From contig JAQFVV010012416.1 of assembly GCA_028023455.1 (NCBI GenBank), positions 6,615,594 to 6,679,593 on the forward strand: a stretch of DNA of 64,000 bases. Direction: 5' to 3'. The stretch comes from Epiperipatus broadwayi. Its lineage: Eukaryota > Onychophora > Udeonychophora > Euonychophora > Peripatidae. The position numbers were made by a program, and so were the translations under genes. Shown in pieces: positions 47,835 through 58,440 of the stretch; positions within the stretch are counted from its first letter, which is position 1; every line of letters begins with the position of its first letter. A model generated the notes under the pieces. It was not told where the DNA came from, did not search any database, and saw only the letters and a program-made list of their open reading frames with translations.

Positions 47835-50100
47835 TACAAATATAATATTGTTTAATGGATTTTGCAATAAGAAAAAGATACAAATTAAATTAAAATATAA
47901 ATGTATTTAATTTGAATGTGTTTATATTATAGTCTTAGAATAGTATCAATTATTTAATAAATATAGCCTTATCTGTTTTTGCACTGTTATTAAGTGGTGA
48001 ACTCAGAGCTAAGGTTTCACAATCATTTATCAGCAGAATATATATTAAAAAAACAACTTGTGAATAATGTATGTTGTCTTCAATCTGCTACTAGGTAGCT
48101 CAATTATCACATGACCTCCTAAGTAACTATCCATAGAATTTTTGATTCTGTTGATAAATATCAAGAAATCATTTGTAATTATATTTTGGATTATTTCCAT
48201 CATTTAGTTAAATTGTAAAATTTTTTTTTTTTTTACAAAATATATTCAACTATTAGTATAAAACACATTTTGATAGATATTCTCTTCTCAGGTGCTAGCC
48301 TGATCAATAATTACTACCACAGGAATTAAGGTGGTGATATTTAGCTTTATGAATACTGAATTTTAATGTGCAATTCTAATTAGCTATGCTGTTCTGTCGA
48401 AGGCAACAGGTAATAAAAATTTTATCCACTTAGTCGCGAGAATCTACCTGATTATTGCATATTTTTCTATGAAGAGCAAAGTTCATACGGTTTTCAAACT
48501 TTATGGATTATCACGTTAGGTTGGCCCTGGTAGAGAAGTCATATTATTTAAATTACTTAATATATGTTAAATCATTAGTCCTTTAAATTAAAAATTATGA
48601 AACTGTTGGTTTAAAAAATATTTTAAATTAAAAGAAATTATGAAAATGATGTAAAAATTCTAAACTGATATACTGTATAAAAATAAATCTCTGCCTTTAT
48701 AGAAAAAAAAATATTGTTTTCTTATTTCCAAAATCTCATCTGGGAAGGTGGGGGGGGGAGCAGTATTAATTAGATGTAATTAGCAGTCTTAATGTAATTT
48801 TAGTAATATTGTAGGATTCTAACAGGGCAAACAAGAAAGCTGTGTGGATATATTTTGTCGGGCTTCACATTTGGGAAAGCTAATTTATGTGAAGGACCAA
48901 ACTGGGCATTGATAAAAGAAAATATATTTCAGGTTTATCTACCAGAAACCATGGATGATAATACATTTAATCTAATAATTAGAAATTATTTATTTATCCT
49001 TATGCAACCATTTCTAATTTATGGGTGCTTTGCGAATGGGGGTAATTAACCAGTGCATACTCCTCATGCTATATCTCCTTATCCTCATTACATTAACCCT
49101 TATGATAAGCACACCAGAATTATAGATCAAGAGACAAATTTTGGTTGTTATGATGGTAATAATAAAAGAACACATGATGAAGTTGTACAATAATCCCATC
49201 ACAATATCTGGTATTTACAGAATATTCATCAAACCCAAAATAAATGAATGAATGAGAGAAAGAAACATAATATAATTTTATTATAAAATATATATAAATA
49301 AAATTAATTAATGAATAACCAAACAAATAAATAAACAATGACTAGAAATATCTGCAGTGATGAATATCCTAAATTCTCATCTTTTAAAAAATTTTAGTGA
49401 AATATTTTCTCCATCTCGAATTTTAATTCTTTATCGTTTTGCAAAATAAAGTACTGAAAATTAGTTATATGAGGGACAAATCTGTATACCGTTACTCAAA
49501 GTATTTGTAAAATAATAACACGTCATTTTGTTTACATATTCCAATTATTTATTATCATCTGTAACCTATGTTGGTTTGTAAAATATTTCACTAACGAATT
49601 TGGTCAAGAATTTTATATGATTATTTCAAACTTATTTATAAATTACACAGGATGAATATATTCTACAAAATGTTTGCCATGCCATTTAATTTTATTTTTA
49701 AAATGGTAAACATCTTCGTACTGTCAAGATTATATGTACTTCTCGTGTATTATATAAAATATTTTCTTTATATTTATCTTTTATTTAGCATATAAAATAA
49801 ACATTATTATATTCATCAAAGTCAGCTTTGTGGCTAGTACATAACACGATCACTGTATAAGTAAAATATCTGTTTCTGTAAGTTTTCACAACATATACAA
49901 TAATATGTTTGTTTCATTTACACATAAAAACGCTGAAGTCTCTAACTACTATATATATGTGCTGTATGCACAGATAATGAAGCTAGTAAATATATATATA
50001 ATTAAACGCAAGCTATTAATTTACTTTAAATATAAGAATATTGATTTGTTTTAGCTAAGCGCTTTCAAGAGACTTCTTGCTCTCATACTCATAGCTGCTG
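47835..50100. other. AT-rich non-coding stretch
   Basis: No gene supported. The ORFs at 48855-49049, 49014-49202 and 49120-49338 are short, low-complexity or hydrophobic, with no features. Confidence 0.45.
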
Positions 50101-50143
50101 TTATTAAAACTGCGTTGTAGAACAGCAAATTTATGCAAATAAT

Positions 50144-50696
50144 TTATAACTGCCATTTTCGGAACCGGGCAAAACAGGCTTCTCTTTTATTAATGGACTT
50201 AGGATCGCTTGCTATATGAAACACTTCTCTAATCTTGCGTTTAGCATTGTGCCTTTCTGAGCAAATGATGTTGGCAGATGTGGGTTTGAATTTGTGGCCT
50301 GTTGCTCTTTCGTGCTCAAAAAAGATGGAATTGCCTTCTTCTTTGGTTTTGGTTTTATTGTATAGATATTTGTGCTGAACCACTGTTGGCAATGTTGGTC
50401 CTAGTCTTGTCATAATATGCGGTCTGGCAGTTGCTTGTGGGCAGATCATTTTGTATATGACCTGAGGAGTGAGCTCAGGTGTGATTATATCCTTGGAATT
50501 ATTGATGTCTGTTTGTATTTGGAGGTGAACGGTATATGATGATGAAGTCTTTAGATAGCTTATTGTTGAGACATTTGGCCAGGGATTGGATGTAAGGTAT
50601 CAGAACATAAATATTAATATAAATATTAAGCTGGTCGTAAATTTCTCCAGTTCTTTGGAAATCCGGCTGATGGAAGGAAACAAATCTTTCTTCCAA
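50144..50696 (-). mobile_element. Penelope-like element relic: C-terminal GIY-YIG region
   Basis: Minus-strand pieces read YIQSLAKCLNNKLSKDF, then YRSPPNTNRHQ, QVIYKMICPQ, IFFEHERATGHKF and RKIREVFHIASDPKSINKRE. This order (connector, ViYxixC, then ...EHxxxTGHxF...R+IREaxHI...iN+) is that of the end of Penelope RT and its GIY-YIG endonuclease. The GIY-YIG block itself is damaged, a frame change separates the two pieces, and the RT is missing. Confidence 0.75.
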
Positions 50697-50867
50697 TAGT
50701 TTAGAAATTTATTTTGTTCCTGAATTCTCAATAAATAAAAAAAAGTAATTGTCTTACTATCAGTCCAAGTCAAAACCTTTTTGCTACAAAAGTCTGTCCC
50801 TTCATTTAAATATTTATATGTCCATTTCTACCTAGCATTTTTCTCAAAAAAAAGAACTTGTATCTAT

Positions 50868-51540
50868 AGTGTAATTTTCACTACACCACTGATCATTCCA
50901 GGTAGGGACTAGTTCCTATATGCTTTTAACTCATTGTGAAGGGGTATAATCATAAACATATGATCAAAGATGTGTGAAAAAGTTGTATGATCCCCAAAAT
51001 GCACATTTCATGCTGAAGCAGCACTCATCAGTTGGTACAGATCACAATCTCTTACACATCTTGATCATGAGGGCAGTAAGTTTGACACGTCAGTTAAACT
51101 GTTGTAATTGACTATCTATATATATATATTGAACAATGATAAAGATATGTGTAAGAGATTGTGATCTGGGCCAACTGATGAGTGCTGGTTCAGCATGAAA
51201 TGTGTATCTTGGGGATCATACTTTTCCACATATCTTTGATCACATGTTTTTGATTACATCTCTCCTTAAGATGTTAAAAGTGGATAAGAAACCAGTCCCT
51301 ACCTTGCATGAGAGTGGTGTAGGGAAAATTACACTAGAGAAATATTATTCATTAAGGGGATAATCTCTAGTTTAATGAATGATTAATAAAAATTATTAAC
51401 TTGTGGTTAAGACCTGTAGATGCATGAGAGTCGTGTAGTGAAAATTACACTAGAGAAATATTATTCATTAAGGGGATAATCTCTAGTTTAATTAATAAAA
51501 ATTATTAACTTGTGGTTAAGACCTGTAGATGTCCCTACCT
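50868..51540. repeat. Family 5 repeat: head-to-head copy with a tandem duplication
   Basis: A minus half-unit (50868-51062) meets a plus unit (51063-51420), again forming a large inverted repeat. A ~116-bp segment (51306-51421, starting GCATGAGAGT) is repeated directly at 51422-51530 with a 7-bp loss. Confidence 0.8.
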
Positions 51541-51639
51541 TGTATTTTCAAGTGCACATGCTTAAAGGTTTTATTGCCTTAGTAAATATTACTTAAGTAA
51601 TCAATGTGCGTTAAATAAATTTATAATTATAACTTGTAA

Positions 51640-52655
51640 CATATAATTTTGCCTTTTCTGCAAATTGTACAAGTCTGTGATTTTTCCATTTTCGTCACCA
51701 TAGTCATATTTACCAACAGCATTTTTATCATTCATTTGCTTTTCAATTCTAGCTTTAAAGTCTCCCATGAGAATTTTAAAATGTTGTTAAGTCTGACCAA
51801 AAGCTTATGAAAATCCTCTACTTCGTTATCATAATGAGAACTTTTAGGACATAAATCTGAATATCTGCATGTTGTAATTTTGACTAAATTGTATAATTAC
51901 TTTTGCGAGCTTGTCTGATATACTATCTACCATCACTCTTCACAATGTTGTCTTTCTGCTTTTTATTTATCTCACTCATGCCTACTTTTCAAATCATCTC
52001 TTCATGGGTTTATTTTAATTTGACAAGGCCCAACAATATCCCATTTAATATTAGATAGTTGATCTGCAATTGTAAGTAGCTACATAAAAGATAATTATCA
52101 AATGACAGTTTGTGTCTACAATCAGAGGTTCTTAGCATCCTTTGCCAACGGGCCTTGACTGATAATTTATAGCCTCCTGGGAGTAACTGTTATAATTTAT
52201 TTCTGTCTATCAACATTATGAGTACATAAAAAAGATTATTCATACATTTATTTTTCAAGAAACAACTGATATCTCAGTTGTCTTGCATTGGTGGTCGAGA
52301 GGTCAGCGCAACTGCCTTGCACTAGCAGGCAGTTGCCCGGGTTGCGGGTTCGCGTCCCGGCCGATGCTATGACACTTAAAAAAAAATAAAAAAAAACTGA
52401 TATCTCAGTTAAGAACTATTAGGCAACCAAGAATAAAGACAATGATATTTTTTGAGTCTTAAAAGTCATAAATTAACTAGCATGGCTGATACTTATTGGT
52501 AAACCTTCCTATCCGTATTTGTTTTTTATATGAATAATCATAACAAGAACTTATGAAATAGACATTAAAAATTTATCCTGATTAATCCCTTTACAGCCTT
52601 AAAGAGAAATCAAAGGATCTCTTCCCAATTAACAACAAATTTTCTGTATATATAA
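51640..52655 (-). mobile_element. RTE LINE relic (minus): 5' leader and endonuclease part
   Basis: Matches the 13.85-14.83-kb section of the intact LINE in the same orientation (for example AAGTCTCCCATGAGAATTTTAAA and CCTCCTGGGAGTAA in parts). It runs past the start into the leader (TTTACAGCCTTAAAGAGAAATC near 52590). A SINE interrupts it at 52280-52394. No frame remains. Confidence 0.8.
52280..52394 (+). mobile_element. tRNA-derived SINE (family 1), best-preserved copy
   Basis: Flanked by a perfect 16-bp duplication AACTGATATCTCAGTT (52264-52279 and 52395-52410). It has A-box-like TGGTCGAGAGG, B-box-like GGTTCGCGTCCC and an A-rich tail. The exact duplication and high CG content mark it as the youngest of the four copies here. 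It sits in an RTE leader relic. Confidence 0.92.
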
Positions 52656-53081
52656 CTAAGTACAGATATTGAACAGTCTAGGATTTTATTATGTGTAAAG
52701 CAGATTTTGTTTCATTTGAAAGTGTCAAAGGTAAAAAAAGTTATTAAATGTGACACTTTTTATAATCTCTGAAAGACATATAATTATTGTTTGATTAAGT
52801 GGAAAGTAAATATTATAATTGATTATTTTAATTTAAAATGTATTCACATAATAGCAGGATTCACAAAGTCACGCTCTGAGGTAATGTAAACCAGGATAGA
52901 TTACGTTTTAAATGGATTGGTCAGATATATGTTAATGTGTGTTAACTCATCTAAAATAATTGCTTAATAACTTCAGTAATAAGATTATACATTCTTTAAT
53001 TAAAGTTCACTGTTTATTGTGGCTATTAAATTTTCATAGTCTTTGGATGTATTTTAAAAATATGTTAACTAATGGAAATTA

Positions 53082-53422
53082 AAACAGGCAAAACTCACTA
53101 TACGTATTGCCACACATAGCAAGCTAGAGTAATCAATGGATGCCAGAAGGCTTGTGCATAAAATCCCCATCTAGAGCCTACTCATCCAATATCTCCAGAC
53201 TATTTTCTGGCTTGGGGCCTTCATCAATGAGGAGCCTTGGATATGAGAGCACTGCATCTAGATCTTAGAATCTAATACAATCCTCCAGCAGCCACATTTT
53301 ACATCCATTTAACTATAAAACTATGAGTCTTAAACTGAAAACACCTTAATGTTTTCAATCCAAGCCCATTAGCTTATATAGTCATATGGGTCTGAACCCA
53401 GTTCAGTACTCATACATTTTGG
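53082..53422 (-). repeat. MITE-like repeat (as at 1.6 kb), minus copy
   Basis: Reverse-complement match to about 1690-2034, from AACAGGCAAAACTCACTATA at the left to GTACTCATACATTTTGG at the right. One inverted-repeat end is missing. Confidence 0.75.
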
Positions 53423-53470
53423 TGTCTTTGGTTCTTTAATAACCATAGCCACCACTATCCTATTAGGCAG

Positions 53471-53723
53471 GATTGGTTTTAAGCCAATAAACATCACATG
53501 ACCACCACCTCTTATGCTTATGTATAACTGTTGTTAAAACAGGCTAAACTCACTATACGTATTGCCACACACAGCAAGCTAGAGTAATCAATGGATGCCA
53601 GAAGGCTTGTGCATAAAATCCCCATCTAGTGCCTAGTCAATATGTGTAGTGAGTTTTGCCTGTTTTAACAACAGTTATACACAAGCATAAAAGTGGTGGT
53701 CATGTGATGCTTATTGGCTTTAA
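53471..53723. repeat. Hairpin version of the MITE-like repeat
   Basis: Arms of about 85 bp (53471-53559 and 53639-53723) are near-perfect inverted copies. The outer part contains AGCCAATAAACATCACATGA and the inner part GGCTAAACTCACTATACG. They flank ~80 bp that match the interior end of the family. It lies right after the 53.08-53.42-kb copy. Confidence 0.75.
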
Positions 53724-54465
53724 ACTAATGGAAATCTGATTTCCACAAGATTTTCTCTCTTTTTTTTTTTGCATGAAAACGCAACAGTACATTGCAATTT
53801 TTAAATTATTGCTTAAGGCTACTCCTTTGTCTACCAACTTCATCAGGTTTAAGATCAGCCAAATAAATCTTTTTATTTTACCTGGTGATAGCTGTGTTGT
53901 GGTTACAAAATCATCTTGTGCCATTTGTCTCTTAAAGATTTTCAAATAAGAAGATGCAGAATCCTGGTGGGGATTTTTTTGTTGTTGTTTTTGATTCAAA
54001 TTCCTGTTTAATATTTTGCATGCTGTAGTTTCTGTTAAGATCTTTCTTTTTATCTTCAGATTCACATTTGATTATACATGTCTAATTGCCACTTTGAAGA
54101 TGTTTGATTTTTTTTTTTTTTTCAGATATGACAGTGCTCAGTGCTCATATATATGTGATTGTTTAGTGAATAGATGAATGTTATCTTTATAAAACAATGT
54201 TTATAAACAAACAAATGGTAATATAAAATTTTGTGTGTGCCAAAGTTTAATGTTAAAATAATGAAAGACAAAACGAAATAAAATGTCTCTGAAAATAACA
54301 AGCAAATATGTTTTATGATTTTTCGATGGGTTGAGATATATTTATTTCACTCTTCAGAGAATCTTTAGTGGTATTAAACACTATTGGTGAATCAAAGCAG
54401 TGTGATTAATTCCAAATCGTATAGCCATACCAGAACTTGATTCTATTGGTTTTATTCCTTATTCT
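53724..54465. other. Non-coding stretch
   Basis: The 121-codon minus ORF (53700-54065) is Lys/Gln-rich with no recognised domain and overlaps the hairpin end, so it is not supported. Nothing else seen. Confidence 0.4.
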
Positions 54466-54693
54466 ATCTCAATTTATTAAGAATGTACAATGTTACAAAG
54501 TGTAAATGGGAATAATAAAATACAAGACTAAGTTATAAGTAGTAAAATGAATATACAATCCCAATATCATTAATAATCAACAATCTCAATCTGTTGTCAA
54601 GGCAACCTCCTTTTATCTCAATAATTTATTAAGAATGTACAATGTTACAAAGTGTAAATGGGAATAATAAAATACAAGATTTAGTTATATGTA
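54466..54693. repeat. Short direct repeat pair
   Basis: A ~70-bp segment with AAGAATGTACAATGTTACAA and TGGGAATAATAAAATACAAG occurs at about 54466-54535 and 54615-54690, ~150 bp apart. It may be a tandem duplication or solo ends of an unknown element. Confidence 0.7.
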
Positions 54694-54978
54694 ATAGCTA
54701 AACAGCATTAAGCTGTTGCACATGCGCTTTGCAGATTTTAAGTATAAATGACTGAATACAAATATACAATCTATACCATGTAATCAATAAATTGAAATAT
54801 GTTAATAATCGGGATAAGAAATGACCTGTTGTCAGTATCTACTGCCACCATGCATGTAGACTGATCAATCACCCACACTGTCCTATTAGATGCTGCGCTT
54901 GATAAAAATTCTAAAATTCATCCATTCGGATTTTTTAAAATCACATCATGCTTACAACAATTGATGCTTTTAACATAA

Positions 54979-55500
54979 GGTTCAGCATGAAATGCATCTT
55001 GGGAGTCATTTGTCTTTTATTATATCTTTATTTATATGAATTTGAAAAGAATGGGGAAGTGTGGAGGTGTTTATTATATTTATAAAGATATTACATACGG
55101 GACAGAGAAAGGTGAATAACTCCATGTGTGTAAAGTTTAAAAAATCAGATATATTAATCTTTAACCGAGGTTTAAAGTTTATATCTGTGCTAGAGATAAT
55201 CTCTAGTTTCGAAAACAATTAGTAATAATCATTAGTGTATTTATTTGAAATGGATGGCGTCAAAGTTGTGAGTGGAGGGAATTTGACAATAGTAAATGAA
55301 AATGTAACAATTTACTCTAGATAAATACTTTGTTGCATATAATAGAGAGATATATGAGAGATAGTGACCTGGGCCAACTGATCAGTGCTGGTTCAGCACG
55401 AAATGCATCTTGGGGGTCATTTGTCTTTTATTTTATCTTTATTTGTATGAATTTGAAAACAATGGGGAAGTGTGGAGGTGTTTGTTATATCTATATTTAA
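54979..55500 (+). repeat. Family 5-related repeat, subfamily with direct end repeats
   Basis: Two direct copies of CAGCA(T/C)GAAATGCATCTTGG plus the following ~90 bp (54985-55085, about 55394-55500) bracket ~300 bp. That interior contains GATAATCTCTAGTTT and the AACTGATCAGTGCTGG version of the core. It is related to, but distinct from, the 44- and 51-kb units. Confidence 0.65.
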
Positions 55501-55580
55501 ATGATGTTTGTTTGTTGTTGTTTTTTATTGAAATTCACTTCGCTAATCTACTCATTATCATTTTTTAATCTATGTTGTAG

Positions 55581-55706
55581 AAAAACCCCAGAGAATATCT
55601 CGGTTCTTCAATTTACCCAATCCTAAACAAGCAGCCGCCTTTGGAACAACACCGGAAGGGAAATTAAAACTTCCGAAATTAGACAGACCAGCTGAAAAAG
55701 TTGAAG
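55581..55706 (+). CDS. Internal exon C of the host gene (126 nt)
   Basis: A pyrimidine-rich tract and TTGTAG (ending 55580) precede 126 open nucleotides, followed by GTAAG at 55707. The phases are 1 and 1, so it continues the frame of exon B. It includes QRISRFFNLPNPKQAAAFG and KLKLPKLDRPAEKVE, a basic, Lys/Pro-containing segment without a recognised domain. Its base composition is clearly less AT-rich than its flanks. It is the strongest of the three exons and shows that the gene continues beyond it. No start, stop, membrane segment or signal peptide is visible. Confidence 0.8.
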
Positions 55707-56049
55707 GTAAGTTGAGCACTTTATTGATATGTGTGTGTATATGCTTTTTTTTTTATATATGTATGTTTCTTTTTGCTGTTGAATATTTTTTGTATGTCAC
55801 ACCTTGTCAATTTTTTAAAATCTTTTACGAAATAACAAAACATACAAAAAAGTTGTTTCTATTTTTTTTAATTAAGTACATACTCGTAAACAAATATGGC
55901 CATTCCAACTCAAAGAAAAAGAAAACAGAAAGGAAAAAATTGCTTTAGAAATGACTTGGTATGACTATAAAACCAATCTGTGAACCAGAAATATGTCCAC
56001 GTACAGAACATGCTGTTGCATTTTGTTGATATTTTACGATGTTGTCTTG

Positions 56050-57602
56050 TAACTTTCTCAAGCAGAAAATTTTTCTTCCTGGAATATTTTAACCCTATGT
56101 CTAATAGTAGTTGTCCAATGCATTCTATTTCTTGCCATATCTTCCAAATGGAAATTATCAATGTTGCATTTTTTTATAATCTTCTTTGAGACAGTGTCTA
56201 CTTCTCCTTGAAAACCATAGTCAAGGTCACCATAAAACACTGTTTTAGGGAATCTTGCATAGTTCATTTATTTTACATGTTCAATCCAGTGAAGTGATTT
56301 TATAATAGTGAATTCTATAAAATCACATCCAGAAAGTTTAAGGATATATTGATTGTTTTCATGATTTTGCCATTGTATTTTTAAAATCTTACTGAGTGTC
56401 TTTAAATGAAACTTTTTTAATGTCTTTGTATTGTGTTAATTCAGTGTCCAAGTTTCACTTCTGTGCTATAAATTAGGAAAAATAACAACTCTACATATAA
56501 CTTAGTTGCAATAGTTATTTTCCTTTTATGAAGTATTTTAACTTGTTAACAATAGCACATTGAAATCTGAGCTGTTTCTCAAAGTTTAAATTCACTTTTC
56601 CGCTTTACAAAACTATCCAGGTGTTTAAATTGATTTGCATTCTCAAGTTGATAATCATCGGAACTAAAAGCTGCGGAGAATTTTTTCCCTGTTGCTGGCT
56701 GTTAAAGAACTGTGTTTTTTAACCATTAATTATTAAACGAAAGCCCTTTAAATGTTGCATTCAAAACATTAAGTACATGTCAAGCGTTAGTGGTCGAGAG
56801 ATCATTGCAGCTGCCTTACAAACGGTTGTCCCAAGTTTGCGGGTTTGCTTTTTGACCGATGCTTTGACACATAAAAAAAAATATTAAGTATATTCTGTAA
56901 ATTGTTATTTAAGTTGGCAAAACTAGCACAATCATCAATACTATAAATCCAGAACTCAAGAAGATTGAATTCTTGTTTTTGCTTTTAATTGATTCAAATT
57001 AAAAATTCCACCATTAAACCCTGCATCACATTTTGATCCCAGTTTTATTAACCACCTTTGCACAATTCCAAAGACAACTGACTTAAAAACGAAAAATAAT
57101 ATTGAAGTAAGTACATATCTAAATTCTTGCATCATTATTCAAAAAGATGTTCAAAGTATTATTTTCACCTGTTCAAAATGTTATTGTCATCACGAGTGCT
57201 TTGCTGTATTTAATAGGACTGATATCGTTTCTCAGGTTTATATATTGCTTTAAGAGTATTAAAAAAATTATCTAGAGTCTCCATAATCAGCAAATACCAT
57301 TATCTTCTTTGCAGTTTTAATCCATCGATCATTTTTTAAGTCTTCTTGTCAACCATTGAACTCTGCGACAAGTCTCTATTTTTAGTATGAAGTTCCACTT
57401 TATTATTCTGCCAAGAAGAGAATACCCGCATTTTTTTTTTTAATGAACCCAGGAGTAATAGATTTACTTGCATCCATAACATACTCATTAAGAAAATTTC
57501 ATGTTTCAGTAATAAGATAATTCTGGAGATCCAAATTAGCAATTTTAGGGTTAATAGCTGTTGCAATTTAGTATACATGTAGTAGATACTTTTAAAGAAC
57601 AA
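56050..57602 (-). mobile_element. LINE B relic (minus)
   Basis: Broken minus-strand frames from about 57600 to 56050 show a post-endonuclease/early-RT-type block (LKAIYKPEKRYQS near 57220), then a cluster typical of RT C-termini: CDFIEFTIIKSLHWIEHVK, FPKTVFYGDL and MARNRMHWTTTIRHRVK near 56060-56330. It is not the same LINE as RTE or LINE A. Many stops, and a SINE insertion at 56778. Confidence 0.65.
56778..56880 (+). mobile_element. tRNA-derived SINE (family 1) in LINE B
   Basis: Head TGGTCGAGAGATCATTGCAGC and tail GACCGATGCTTTGACACATA then A run. Imperfect 12-bp duplication (ACATTAAGTACA at 56766-56777, ATATTAAGTATA at 56881-56892). More diverged than the 52.3-kb copy. Confidence 0.85.
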
Positions 57603-57779
57603 ATATCAATTTTCCTGTGAAATGTGATCGGAATAAGATCTATTTTTTAAGGCATCTCTCATTTTAATCTTGGTGCATATGAATCCATTATTCATCAAAC
57701 AATGTGTTCTTATAAATGCTAAACTAATATAAACTTGTAATCTGACTTCTGATTATAATATAATCTGTTAAATGCCATT

Positions 57780-58440
57780 GTTTTGGGCTGTTTTTCTGCC
57801 TCCCCCCCTCCCCCCCCTTTTTTTTTTTCTCTAATCCATTTAAACCCCTTTATTTAAAAAATCTATTTCTATTTTTTTAAATTCTTCTCACCTCTTATAA
57901 TCCACTCCTTAAAACCTATAAAATATTTTTCCCCACCTTCATATTATTAAATAAAAAAACCCCTAATCAAAATGTCTTTTTTTTAACTCTTTAACAATAA
58001 GATTTCACAATCTTCCCCTTCTCTTTTTTTTTATACTCTAGCTGAAAGACAAAACCCCCAACACCCACCCCCCCCCCCCATACTCTTTTTTAATAAAATT
58101 TAACCTTTTTAAAAAAAAAAAAAAAAAATCATCCCATAAATTTTTTTTTTAAAATAAAAAGAACACTAAAAAAACCCCCAAACTCTATACAATAATTTTA
58201 GTCCGAAAATTATCAATCTAAAGTATTGTATAAAAAAAAGAGTTTTTTGGGGAACAACCTGTTTTTTTTCTGGGGGGGTGGTTTTAATCCACCTCTTTTT
58301 CCCCCCAAAATATTAAATTATTATGGTTCATTCTTTGGTCGGGGAGGGGGGGGAAACCCCAACTAAATAGTCCGTTTCTGCTCATTTTATACCTTGGTAT
58401 GGGGGGAAAGGCCCCTGCATACTTTTTCCAGACCAACGCC
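57780..58440. other. Homopolymer-rich stretch, possibly poor sequence
   Basis: Unusual density of C, G, T and A runs (for example C7-T-C8 then T10 near 57802-57830, C13 near 58067, A17 near 58112, G7 near 58265), unlike the rest of the window. No gene or repeat could be read here. It may be low-quality consensus. Confidence 0.5.

Noticed and set aside
48301-48333. A further exon after CTTCTCAG with GTGGTG as donor
   Set aside because: The phase-1 reading ends in a stop before the donor and the donor is poor.
48855-49338. Short plus and minus ORFs near 49 kb
   Set aside because: Low-complexity or hydrophobic chance frames. No homology recognised.
53700-54065. 121-codon Lys/Gln-rich minus ORF
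   Set aside because: It begins outside and ends inside the hairpin repeat and has no domain. Composition explains it.
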